The notes under the pieces are model-generated. The model searched no databases. It saw only the letters and a list, made by a program, of their open reading frames with translations, and was not told where the DNA came from. The position numbers and the translations under genes were made by a program. From assembly GCF_000739435.1 (NCBI RefSeq), contig NZ_CP009159.1:1984001-2048000 (forward strand): DNA of 64,000 nt. The letters are read 5' to 3'. This DNA comes from Actinobacillus suis ATCC 33415 (lineage in GTDB: Bacteria; Pseudomonadota; Gammaproteobacteria; Enterobacterales; Pasteurellaceae). Positions within the stretch are counted from its first letter, which is position 1. Each line of letters opens with the position of its first letter. Of the stretch, positions 8,561 to 17,600 are shown in pieces.

Positions 8561-8634
8561 AACACAAGCAAAAATAAAGGCACTCGACAGAGTCGAGCGC
8601 CATCAGAAAAAGAGCTTCTCAGCTCAATCAACAT

Positions 8635-9960
8635 TTAGCTAATCGCTTGATTTCGTCTGTTTTGCAATACAAACACTAAAACGAGTAACAACGCACAAGC
8701 TAATGAGATAATGAATAACGTGCTGAAGAAACCGTTCCATTTGAATTGTTCGATAATCAATGATAACGGTAAACCGGCAATTGCCGCACCAATATAGGCA
8801 AATAAACTCACAAAACCAGTTGATGCGCCAGATGCATATTTATGTGAGTTTTCCGCTGCCGCCATCGCAATTAAGAATTGTGGTCCAAAGATAAAAAAGC
8901 CCATCAAGAAAAATAAACTCGACATAATGAATTTATCATCACTTGGAATCAACCATAACCCCAAAGCCACCGAAATAATTCCTAACACATAAATAATGTT
9001 CATTTGTGTGCGGTTACCTTTAAAGAACTTATCGGAACCCCAACCGGCAAATAATGCCCCTAAAAAGCCCCCGATTTCAAAGAATGCGATAACCGTATTC
9101 GCTTGCAATAAATCATAATGATGGGTCTCGGTTAAATATAAATTACCCCAGTCATTAATACCGGTTCTGACGATATAAACCAAACCATAAGAAATCGCCA
9201 ACGCCCAAATGATTTTATTTTTAAAGACGTATTGTTTGAGAATTTCCCATGTGGTTAAGCCTAAGCCGTCACTTTCATGTTTTTGTTCCGCAATATCATT
9301 ACGCCACTCCCCTACGGTCGGCAGCCCCATTGAAGCTGGTCTGTCTCGCAATAAAACACACAAACCAATCCCGACAACAACCGCAATCACACCAGGAATA
9401 ATCATTCCGTAACGCCAGCCCCAGGCTAAAGTTGCCGCCCCTGCGAGTAACGGAATCACCGCTCCGCCTAAATTATGCGACGTATTCCAAATCGCCCACC
9501 ATAAACCACGCTCATTACGAGAATACCAAGTATTTAAAATTTTTGAGCATGGCGGCCAGCCCCAGCCTTGGAAGAACGCATTAATCATCCACAACGTAAC
9601 GAACATAAAAATGGAAGAACTCATCCCAAAGAAGATATTCACCAAGCCGGTTGCCATTAAGCCTAATCCCATAAAATATCTCGGATTAGAACGATCTCCG
9701 ATGACACCGGATAAAAACTTAGATACACCGTAGGTCAAATAAAACGCCGTCCCCATCATACCGATATCCGCTTTTTGCAGCCCCAAATCAGTCAACATTG
9801 CCGGCATCACAAAATTAAAACCTTTACGGGTAAAATAGAAAACTGCATAACCGACATAACTGACCAACATCAACTGTATCCGCCAATAACGATAGGTTTT
9901 ATCGATCTCCTCTTTTGTTTTGGTCACAGGAAGATCCGGCGCTTCTTTAAAAATATTCAT
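8635..9960 (-). CDS. UhpC-like organophosphate/sugar-phosphate carrier (MFS)
   Basis: 12-helix major facilitator of the organophosphate:phosphate antiporter family. 441 residues from the ATG at 9960, which has GGGAG six bases ahead; an ATG 30 bases further up lacks a good ribosome site. Segments YRYWR, GYAVFYFTRKGFN, TYGVSKFLSGVIGDRSNPRY and NAFFQGWGWPPCSKIL match E. coli UhpC much better than UhpT or GlpT as recalled. In E. coli UhpC senses glucose-6-phosphate for UhpB/UhpA; no uhpA or uhpB lies nearby, so this solo form is more likely a transporter. A CRP-like site is upstream. Most of the surrounding genes are accessory, so it may be a mobile or variably present gene. Confidence 0.85.
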   Translation of the reverse strand: MNIFKEAPDLPVTKTKEEIDKTYRYWRIQLMLVSYVGYAVFYFTRKGFNFVMPAMLTDLGLQKADIGMMGTAFYLTYGVSKFLSGVIGDRSNPRYFMGLGLMATGLVNIFFGMSSSIFMFVTLWMINAFFQGWGWPPCSKILNTWYSRNERGLWWAIWNTSHNLGGAVIPLLAGAATLAWGWRYGMIIPGVIAVVVGIGLCVLLRDRPASMGLPTVGEWRNDIAEQKHESDGLGLTTWEILKQYVFKNKIIWALAISYGLVYIVRTGINDWGNLYLTETHHYDLLQANTVIAFFEIGGFLGALFAGWGSDKFFKGNRTQMNIIYVLGIISVALGLWLIPSDDKFIMSSLFFLMGFFIFGPQFLIAMAAAENSHKYASGASTGFVSLFAYIGAAIAGLPLSLIIEQFKWNGFFSTLFIISLACALLLVLVFVLQNRRNQAIS

Positions 9961-10025
9961 TTGATACTCCCAATCAGAAAATTTACTCATCCGACCGGAC
10001 TATATATGAAAATTCACGCTAAAAA

Positions 10026-10041
10026 AGTGACCGCTATCACA
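10026..10041. promoter_or_regulatory. CRP-like operator upstream of the UhpC-like gene
   Basis: AGTGACCGCTATCACA fits TGTGA-N6-TCACA in nine of ten fixed positions. It lies 66 bases before the chosen start codon at 9960, the same distance as the site before mqo. Confidence 0.6.
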
Positions 10042-10102
10042 TTTTAATAATGTGCGAGAACAGTATTTACAGCTATTTGATTTCGCTAAAGGTTTTCACC
10101 AA

Positions 10103-10209
10103 GAGCCACAGCGTGGATTAGGAAATTCCACTGTGACTAGAGCAAAAACAGCAAGCGGTCACATTCCCCTAATATTTTGTAAATTTTTAGGAAAATTTGA
10201 CCGCTTGTT
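10103..10209 (+). repeat. Triple-hairpin/USS module, copy 4 (shortened)
   Basis: Only the first 14 bases (GAGCCACAGCGTGG) of the hairpin part remain; then GGAAATTCCACTGTGACTAG and a complete facing USS pair (GCAAGCGGTCACATTCCCC to ATTTGACCGCTTGT, 10152-10209). That pair is nearly the same as those following copies 2 and 3, including the inner AATATTTTGTAAATTTT. It separates the UhpC-like gene from the hipA/hipB pair. Confidence 0.65.
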
Positions 10210-10221
10210 TTGACATTACAC

Positions 10222-10256
10222 GATAGCGCCCATCTCCCGACAGGTGCCGGTAATTA
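10222..10256. repeat. Short dispersed repeat, copy B
   Basis: GATAGCGCCCATCTCCCGAC then CAGGTGCCGGTAATTA; shares its outline with 8365-8399. It overlaps the 3-prime end of the HipB-like gene by three bases. Confidence 0.5.
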
Positions 10257-10583
10257 TTTTAGAAAGGAATCCATCAAGTCTTTTGAAATCGGCATAAGAC
10301 CTAGCTTTAGCCCCATCGGTTTAAAAACCTGATTAATCGTTTCTATACTATAGTTTCCTTTATCATTTTCGATATTAGAAAGAGTTTGCCGAGAAACTTT
10401 CGCTAATTTCAGATAATCTTGCTGGTTTATTCCCAATGCTTCCACTCTTAATCGACGCAGTGCTTGCCCTTGGCTAATCTCACCTTTTAAGAGCTGTACT
10501 ATAATCGTTTCACGGATTAATTGTCGTTCAATGCCATTCACTTTAGAGCGCGTCGGTGAGGCATTTTTATGTTGAATCGTCAT
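10254..10583 (-). CDS. HipB-like helix-turn-helix antitoxin
   Basis: 109 residues from the ATG at 10583, whose first bases overlap the stop of the upstream HipA-like gene as ATGA, so translation is probably coupled. An Xre-type helix-turn-helix is seen at about 50-90 (INQQDYLKLAKVSRQTLSNI then ENDKGNYSIETINQVF), followed by KPMGLKLGLMP, a common HipB-like ending. By family knowledge it should bind the HipA-like kinase and repress the operon. The order is toxin first, antitoxin second, opposite to E. coli hipBA. Confidence 0.8.
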   Translation of the reverse strand: MTIQHKNASPTRSKVNGIERQLIRETIIVQLLKGEISQGQALRRLRVEALGINQQDYLKLAKVSRQTLSNIENDKGNYSIETINQVFKPMGLKLGLMPISKDLMDSFLK

Positions 10584-11911
10584 ACCAGCCCCCAACGTTG
10601 TAACTTCTCAGGTAAGTAATCAAAACCAATGGCGGGAAAATCTAAAATGCTTTTCGGAACACCTCGCTTCGTAAGTCTAGATTTTAAATCTACTAATTGG
10701 GTCGCAAGCATTCTTAATTCTCTTAACAATATATCTGGTTCAATAAGGTCAGATAAACTGTCAGCTATTTTATCAAAGCGATATTCTCCGGCGAACTCTT
10801 GAGAGTTATCTCCATTTTTAGCCCAAGTGGTCGTTCTGATAATGCCTTCCGGATCTGCCCGCATCGGAGCAAAATCATAGATAGGGGATAGCCAAATACG
10901 ATTATCATCACGTAAAAATGCAGTATTTCTGCCATGATTATCACTATTTCCAAAAGCAATATTCAACAAATCCCTTTTTACCCATTCAATAACAAAATGC
11001 CGGTTATCAAAATCATTAGAAAATTGCGAAGCTGAAATAACATTGAGTAAGTTGCGAATAGTCTGCTCATGATCAAGATTTCCACCATATTTTTGCAACA
11101 TAGAATAAACCGATTCCATAGCATATCGCTCCCATTTTCCATCTTTGAACTTCATATCGAATCTAGGTAGCCATAAAGACGGATAACGTTCCCCTTCTTC
11201 TAATTTCATTAGATCAGTATCTATAGTTGAAAACCCTAATGCACGCAGCTCATGATAATAATGATATTCAGCTCTTAAAATATCACAGTCCAACTCTGAA
11301 TAATTCCCACGAGGATATTTCACTAAATAAGCCGTATCGCAATCTAAACCTAATTGCAAATTATCAATCCAAACTTGTTTATCTTGGCGTTTAAGTAATA
11401 ACTTTGGTGCTTCTCCCCCAGCCCCGGTCGCTCCGCCTACAATAGCTCCTGTCTGATTTGCATATTCTAAAAAATCACTCTGCCTGTTTTGTACCACATT
11501 TAATGGAAAATAACGCTCACTTTGTATTTCTGGCACAGCCTCTTTAACTCGAACATTGCCGATAGGGGATATTGCGCCATTTTTTAGTAATAAGTAATTT
11601 TGATGAGAAATAGATAGGTGCTTGATATCAAGAGCTTCCAGCCAATAACGCCGACTCGCTCCGGCAGGAATAATATCGGCAAGTGTAGTCATCAGCTTAT
11701 CAGCATGATCAATAAACACATTTACAGGATAATTAATTGATATGGATCTGGCATTCGCTTGCCCAAAAAAATCGACGGCATAGTCCGTTAAATATTCCAT
11801 GCTCTCTAATTCATACTGAGCATTGAAATAAAGCTCCGCCATATCTCGCCATAAATTATCAACATAGGTCTGCAATGTTAGTTTTTTAATTTTGATTGAT
11901 ATATCACTCAT
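10580..11911 (-). CDS. HipA-like serine/threonine kinase toxin
   Basis: 443 residues from the ATG at 11911, which has AAAGGTGAAG ahead; the longer open frame upstream has no ribosome site. HipA-family marks: a glycine-rich loop GGATGAGGEAPK at 159-170; a catalytic loop GNSDNHGRN at 321-329 with Asp324 and Asn329; a metal-binding DF at 346-347 (IYDFAPM). HipA toxins phosphorylate tRNA synthetases or other targets and cause growth arrest; the target here is unknown. The gene is followed by its HipB-like partner with a 4-base overlap. There is no Ser at the place matching the autophosphorylated Ser150 of E. coli HipA by my alignment, which is uncertain. Confidence 0.82.
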   Translation of the reverse strand: MSDISIKIKKLTLQTYVDNLWRDMAELYFNAQYELESMEYLTDYAVDFFGQANARSISINYPVNVFIDHADKLMTTLADIIPAGASRRYWLEALDIKHLSISHQNYLLLKNGAISPIGNVRVKEAVPEIQSERYFPLNVVQNRQSDFLEYANQTGAIVGGATGAGGEAPKLLLKRQDKQVWIDNLQLGLDCDTAYLVKYPRGNYSELDCDILRAEYHYYHELRALGFSTIDTDLMKLEEGERYPSLWLPRFDMKFKDGKWERYAMESVYSMLQKYGGNLDHEQTIRNLLNVISASQFSNDFDNRHFVIEWVKRDLLNIAFGNSDNHGRNTAFLRDDNRIWLSPIYDFAPMRADPEGIIRTTTWAKNGDNSQEFAGEYRFDKIADSLSDLIEPDILLRELRMLATQLVDLKSRLTKRGVPKSILDFPAIGFDYLPEKLQRWGLV

Positions 11912-12307
11912 AACTTCACCTTTTTGGCTTATTTTGTATGATATATTATACAAAATAAACTTATGGAACAAGCTATAATCTAAGAGAAACAAGCTGCTTG
12001 CGGTTACATATTACTAAGTTCTAAGGATAGGAAACACAAAAAATACAGTTCCACAGCGTGGCTCAACAGGCTCGAAGAGCCCCCTAACCACATACGGCTC
12101 GTGCGTGGTTATATGCCCGGGGCTGGAGTAAAAACAACAAACAGTCAAATCCCCCTAATATTTTGTAAATTTTAAGGAAATTTGACCGCTTGTTTGCGAC
12201 AAAAATATCATTTTGATATACTTTGTCCAACATACTTGCTATGCCTATGACTGAGTTTTCTTAGTTACGCACAAATTTGCAGGTTTTTTTTACACGGAAG
12301 ATAGAAA
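11912..12307. other. Spacer between the HipA-like and Abi genes
   Basis: About 400 bases with no supported gene. The left part should hold the hipA-hipB promoter on the minus strand (AT-rich, with TATATTATACAAAATAAAC near 11939-11957, and an imperfect palindrome around TTTGTATGATATATTATACA that could be an operator). The middle holds copy 2 of the triple-hairpin module and the right part a promoter region for the Abi gene. Confidence 0.5.
12051..12194 (+). repeat. Triple-hairpin/USS module, copy 2
   Basis: CCACAGCGTGGCTC, GGCTCGAAGAGCC and AACCACATACGGCTCGTGCG continue in the same order and orientation as copy 1; the first three bases of hairpin 1 differ. It is followed by ATATGC, as in copy 1, and by a facing USS pair at 12138-12194 in which the left USS is degraded (ACAAACAGTC) and the right is intact (GACCGCTTGT). 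Confidence 0.75.
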
Positions 12308-13336
12308 ATGGGGCAATTTAATAAACCTGCAAAATCCAATCAAGAGCTTATACAACAATGGAAAACAAGAGGTTTGATTGTACCTGATGAAGCTCGTGCG
12401 GAACGTTATTTGGAACATATTAGCTATTATCGTTTTTCCGCTTATACCATTCCTTTTCAACAACTCAACAATCCAAATCATCACTTCAAGCCAAATACTA
12501 CATTTGACGATATTCTTAATCTATACATCTTTGACCGTGAATTACGTTTGCTTGTATTAGATGCGATTGAACGTATTTAAGTCTCTGTCCGTACACAAAT
12601 CAGCAATGTAATGGGAACACAAGCTCAAAATCCTTTTTGGTATATGCAAGAAAGCTATTTCAAAAAGGATTTCAATATTTATCGCTTACTCGCTCAGCTT
12701 GAAAAACAACTGGCTGAAGAACAGCAACGCTTAGAGCGTGATGAAAAACATATTCAGAAACGCTACAAAAATAATAATATCGATGAACAAGAAAGAGATC
12801 GCTTATTAAATAATGTTCGTAAAGAAAATTTCTTACGCCACTATCTCACTCAGTACAATACACCGAAATTATTACCCTCGTGGATGATGATTGAAATGCT
12901 AACTTGGGGCGAACTTAGTCATTTATATGCGGGGCTATCAGAAAAACATCAAAAACCGATTGCCAAAAATTTAGGCGTACAAGCGCCTATTTTAGAATCT
13001 TGGTTAAAAGTTTTAAATGATGTTCGCAATATCTGTGCTCATCACAGCCGATTATGGAATAGAGAATTTGGGCGCATTATTAAAACCCCAACGAGTCAAA
13101 ATACCCAATGGCTTTTATCAGCCATTAGCTTAAATAATACTCATATTAACGCAGAAAAACGCCTTTATCCGATTTTAGTCGCAATTCAAGTACTACTTTA
13201 TACCATCAGCCCAAATTCAACATGGGCAAAACGCTTGAAGGAATTGTTAGATAGTTATCCTGACATTCAGAAAGAATATATGGGTATTCCACAAAATTGG
13301 GAATTAGATAGCTTTTGGGATAAGGCTTTGAGATAA
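12308..13336 (+). pseudogene. Abi_2 (AbiD/AbiF-type) abortive infection gene broken by one stop codon
   Basis: Read through, the frame gives about 342 residues. The first part (FNKPAKSNQELIQQWKTRGL, then ERYLEHISYYRFSAYTIPF, then FDRELRLLVLDAIERI) and the second part (VSVRTQISNVMG, then NPFWYMQESYF, then LPSWMMIEMLTWGELSHLY, then RNICAHHSRLWNR) are both typical of the Abi_2 family, which protects against phage. A TAA at 12578-12580 falls in the DAIERI-E-VS-RT stretch where the family normally has Glu, so a single G to T change (GAA to TAA) would explain it. The reading frame is kept on both sides. The RNICAHH motif is an RNase-type HEPN R-X4-H motif. The second part could restart at ATG 12611, but would lack the N-terminus. 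Confidence 0.85.
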
Positions 13337-13341
13337 AAAAT

Positions 13342-13474
13342 GAGCCACAACGTGGCTCAACAGGCTCGAAGAGCCTCCTAACCACGTACGGCTCGTACGT
13401 GGTAGTGAATAACAACAAGCGGTCAAATTCCCTTAAAAACTTACAAAATATTTAGGAAATTTAACCGCTTGTTG
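13342..13474 (+). repeat. Triple-hairpin/USS module, copy 3
   Basis: Starts five bases after the Abi stop codon. GAGCCACAACGTGGCTC, GGCTCGAAGAGCC and AACCACGTACGGCTCGTACG follow as in copy 1, with about four changes in 63 bases; one change (G to A in the third stem) turns a G-T wobble into a T-A pair. A complete facing USS pair follows at 13415-13474. It probably also ends the Abi and the minus-strand papain-fold gene transcripts. Confidence 0.75.
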
Positions 13475-13492
13475 TACTTAGAATAGTAAAAC

Positions 13493-14530
13493 TCATTTCT
13501 GTTCAGTTCCGCTAGAGCTACTATTTTTGTGCTCAATTCGTATTAAAAATCGTTTCGCTGAATTGAAATGAATATTGACTAACCTAAAGTATAAGTCATT
13601 TATCAGGTAAAAATATTTTAGATTTAAATTTCTAAGCATTTTTTGAGCTTGAATATATGTTTCATAATGTCTTTTATACAAATCCCTCTGTAATTTATAC
13701 TCGGAGATAAGATTAATATCTTTAATATTCAAAAGTTTATCTAATTCATTATCATCATACCTATATTTGTTTTTAGGTATTTCAAAGTCTTCTAATAATG
13801 TTAAATATCCTGATTTCTGCAATATATCAGAGAAACATTGATCGAATTCTCTATTGTTTATAAGAAATGATTCTACATCCTGCAGAGTCAAAAATTCAGC
13901 ATTTGCTAACTTGGAACACTCATCAATTAAAAAGTTTGTACTTTTCTTTTGAACTTCTAAAAAATTTTCACTTTTTGCAAACTCAATTTCTTCTTGTGTT
14001 GCTAAATTTATACAATCATTTACACATTCAAGCTCTTGACTATTTTCAAGATCAGCGGGTGTACAAATTTCAGCCTCCTGAACTAAATTTATTCCCGCAT
14101 CTTTAAATGCTAAAGCTACTAACTTTGAACAAAATTGTTTACGATCATCATCAGTAATAAAAGAAATCTTAGTTCCAATTGCCAATAATGTAGAATATGG
14201 TGTTCCAATTTTACTCCTTACACTAGAAACTATCCTATCAATATAAGGAGTAATATCTTTTTTATACCTTAATACTTTAACATCACTAGGTTGTTTATAT
14301 AGCGTCCTCTTTATATTATTGGAATGAACGCCATCAGACAACGCTTCAATACAAGAACCTTGACTCCAACAAATTTTAGCATGTGAGTATTGGCTGTTTG
14401 TTGCAAGTTTTATACCATTCGAATACCATGAATCCCCAGATTCTAATATAATATCCCCTTTTTTCAGTTTAGCAATGTCCAAGATATATAGCTTTTCATC
14501 TTCTTTAAATGTTATTTTTTGTTTTACCAT
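13493..14530 (-). CDS. Papain-fold (NlpC/P60 or YiiX-type) protein with an unknown helical C-terminus
   Basis: 345 residues, strongly AT-rich. Residues about 20-165 show the marks of the permuted papain-like group: LKKGDIILESG, YSHAKICW with the likely catalytic His, IEALSDGVH, SKIGTPYSTL, and KQFCSKLVALAFKDAGI with the likely catalytic Cys. Such proteins cleave or transfer amide or acyl bonds in peptidoglycan, lipids or proteins. Residues about 190-345 are helical, rich in Asn, Lys and Leu, and unlike anything I recognise. There is no signal peptide, so it probably acts in the cytoplasm. The AAGGGAATG before the ATG is somewhat distant. Placement beside HipA and Abi genes hints at a defence role, which is inference only. 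Confidence 0.65.
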   Translation of the reverse strand: MVKQKITFKEDEKLYILDIAKLKKGDIILESGDSWYSNGIKLATNSQYSHAKICWSQGSCIEALSDGVHSNNIKRTLYKQPSDVKVLRYKKDITPYIDRIVSSVRSKIGTPYSTLLAIGTKISFITDDDRKQFCSKLVALAFKDAGINLVQEAEICTPADLENSQELECVNDCINLATQEEIEFAKSENFLEVQKKSTNFLIDECSKLANAEFLTLQDVESFLINNREFDQCFSDILQKSGYLTLLEDFEIPKNKYRYDDNELDKLLNIKDINLISEYKLQRDLYKRHYETYIQAQKMLRNLNLKYFYLINDLYFRLVNIHFNSAKRFLIRIEHKNSSSSGTEQK

Positions 14531-14645
14531 AAATATATTTTCATTCCCTTATGAGGCTTTTACTTATTCTAATAAAAACATGAGATAAATATTAACAAAA
14601 TGTAAAAAGTAAATACTATTAAATACAGAATCAAATAAGGACAAC

Positions 14646-14678
14646 AAAAAGACAACCACCTTCCAGCAGTTGCCTTTT
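14646..14678 (-). terminator. Terminator after purL
   Basis: Read on the minus strand: AAGGCAAC pairs with GTTGTCTT (one G-T pair) across a TGCTGGAAGGTG loop, followed by TTTTT. It sits about 20 bases past the purL stop. Confidence 0.65.
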
Positions 14679-14699
14679 CTTTTATTAACTTACGCTTGG

Positions 14700-17600
14700 C
14701 TATTTAAGTGCCACTCTCGCATTTCTAAACAATCTCATCCACGCCCCATCTTCGGTCCAGTCTTCTGGATGCCATGAGTTGCTGACTGCGCGGTAAACAC
14801 GTTCCGGGTGTGGCATCATGATAGCTACACGTCCGTCTGTGTTTGAGATTGCGGTGATGCCGTTTACCGAGCCGTTCGGGTTAGCCGGGTAAACTTCGGT
14901 CGGTTGTAAGTTGTTATCGATATATTGTGCGATCACAAGTTTCTGTTCGGTTAAGCCGGCAAGTTGTTGTGCCGATTTGAATTCTACTTGACCTTCACCG
15001 TGTGAAACGGCAATCGGCATATGTGAACCCGCCATACCTTGGAACCAATGGCTGTTGGTTTCGTTGATTTTCACTAAACCAACACGTGCTTCAAAGCGTT
15101 CCGACTTGTTACGCACGAAACGAGGCCAGTTTTCTGTACCTGGGATAATTTCCGCAAGGTTTGAAACCATTTGGCAACCGTTACACACACCTAATGCAAG
15201 CGTATTCGGGTTGGCAAAGAATTGGCTGAACTGTTCACGCAACATTGGGTTGAATAAAATTGATTTCGCCCAACCACCGCCTGCACCGAGTACGTCACCG
15301 TAAGAGAAACCGCCACACGCCACTAACGCATTGAAATCTTTAAGGTTTCTTCTACCCGCCATTAAGTCTGACATATGTACGTCAATCGCATTAAAGCCGG
15401 CACGGTCGAATGCCGCCGCCATTTCGTAATGACTATTTACGCCCTGTTCACGCAAGATAGCAATAGTCGGTTTCACACCTTTATTGATAAACGGTGCGGT
15501 AATATCTTCGTTAACATCATAGGTTAAGAAGGTTGATAAACCTTTGTTGTTCGGGTCTTTTTTGGTTTCAAACTCTTGATCCGCACATTCCGGATTATCA
15601 CGTAAACGTTGCATTTGGTGGGTTAATTCTGCCCAAATTCCACGTAATTCCGAACGTTTTTCGTTAAGAAGTTTGAGGCTGCCACGGCTAATCACAAAAC
15701 GATCGTCTTCGTGTACCGTACCTAAATCTTTGGTTAAGCCCAATAAGTTATGTGCATTTAACACTTCACGTACACGCGCTAAATCCGCATCTTTTACTTG
15801 AATAACCGCACCAAGTTCTTCGTTGAACAATACTGCTAAATCATCATCACCTAACGCTGAAATATCAATCTCTACGCCACAGTTGCCGGCAAACGCCATT
15901 TCCGCAAGCGTGGTAATTAAACCACCGTCTGAACGGTCGTGGTAAGCAAGCAATTTGTCTTCCGCCACTAAAGTCTGCATTGCATTAAAGAAGTTTTTGA
16001 GGCTGTCTACATTCACAACGTCCGCCGGTTTGTCACCGAGTTGTTTGTAAACTTGCGCTAATGCGGTTGCACCTAAACGGTTTTTACCTTCACCCAAGTC
16101 GATTAATAATAGGCTTGATAAGCCTTTATCGGTACGTAATTGTGGGGTAACGGTTTTACGCACATCTTCCACACGAGCGAATGCCGAAATCACTAATGAA
16201 AGTGGTGCAGTTACCGATTTTTGCTCGCCATTTTCTTCCCACGTAGTGCGCATTGACATTGAGTCTTTACCTACCGGAATCGTAATGCCTAACGCCGGGC
16301 AAAGTTCTTCACCAACTGCTTTTACCGCTTCATAAAGACCGGCATCTTCACCTTCGTGACCTGCTGCCGACATCCAGTTTGCCGAAAGTTTAATACGTTT
16401 TAATTCACCGATATTGGTCGCCGCGATATTGGTGATCGATTCTGCCACTGCAAGGCGTGCAGACGCACCGAAATCTAATAAAGCAACCGGCGCACGTTCG
16501 CCCATCGACATTGCTTCACCGTGGTAGCTGTCTAAACTTGCCGTAGTTACCGCACAGTCCGCTACCGGAATTTGCCACGGGCCAACCATCTGATCTCGTG
16601 CCACCATACCGGTTACCGAACGGTCACCAATGGTAATTAAGAAGGTTTTTTCTGCGACAACCGGTAAACGTAACACACGATGTAGTGCTTCTTTTAATTG
16701 GATTTGTTGGCTATCAAGCGGTTGATTTTCAACCGTTTTTGACGAAACATCACGGTGCATTTTCGGCGTTTTACCGAGTAATACGTTCATTGGTAAATCA
16801 ATCGGGTTATTGTCGAAATGATCGTCCTTAAGCGTTAAATGTTTCTCTTCAGTCGCTTCACCGATCACTGCAAACGGCGCACGTTCACGCTCACATAATT
16901 CGGTAAATAATGCTAATTTTTCCGGCGCAACCGCTAATACATAACGTTCTTGTGATTCGTTACACCAAATCTCTAGTGGTGACATACCTTTTTCGTCACA
17001 TAAAATTTTACGTAAATCGAATTTACCGCCACGATCGCCGTCGTGGACTAATTCCGGCATTGCGTTAGATAAACCGCCTGCACCTACGTCGTGAATAAAT
17101 AGAATCGGGTTGTCTTCGCCTAGTTGCCAACAGCGGTCGATCACTTCTTGGCAACGGCGTTCCATTTCCGGGTTTTCACGTTGTACCGAAGCAAAATCTA
17201 GATCTTCTTTTGATTTACCGGAAGCCATAGACGAAGCCGCACCGCCGCCTAAGCCGATGTTCATTGCCGGACCACCAAGTACGATTAATTTCGCACCGAC
17301 CGGAATTTCGCCTTTTTGCACGTGTTCGGCACGGATATTACCGATACCGCCTGCGAGCATAATCGGTTTGTGGTAGCCACGTACTTCTTCGCCGGCAAAG
17401 CTATTTACTTTTTCTTCATAGGTACGGAAATAGCCTAATAATGCCGGACGACCAAATTCATTGTTAAATGCCGCACCGCCTAATGGGCCTTCGATCATAA
17501 TATCGAGTGCCGAAGCGATACGATTCGGTTTTGAAAGCGGGTTTTCCCACGGCTGTTCAAAGTTTGGAATCACAAGGTTAGACACCGAGAAACCGGTTAA

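Larger units (their letters stand above)
8338..8634. other. Gene-free spacer rich in hairpins and repeats
   Basis: This 297-base stretch has no convincing gene. It holds a short repeat shared with 10222-10256, a perfect CTCCCACT/AGTGGGAG hairpin, the first copy of the triple-hairpin module, a palindrome TCAGCTAGAGCTGA and one USS. The end near 8578-8600 has a CACTCGAC/GTCGAGCG stem that probably terminates the UhpC-like gene. Confidence 0.6.

Noticed and set aside
8447..13474. Integron attC sites as an explanation of the boundary repeats
   Set aside because: No GTTRRRY/RYYYAAC core pair at the ends and no integrase gene in the window.
8447..13474. CRISPR array
   Set aside because: Repeats are over 60 bases, kilobases apart, and separated by genes rather than short spacers.
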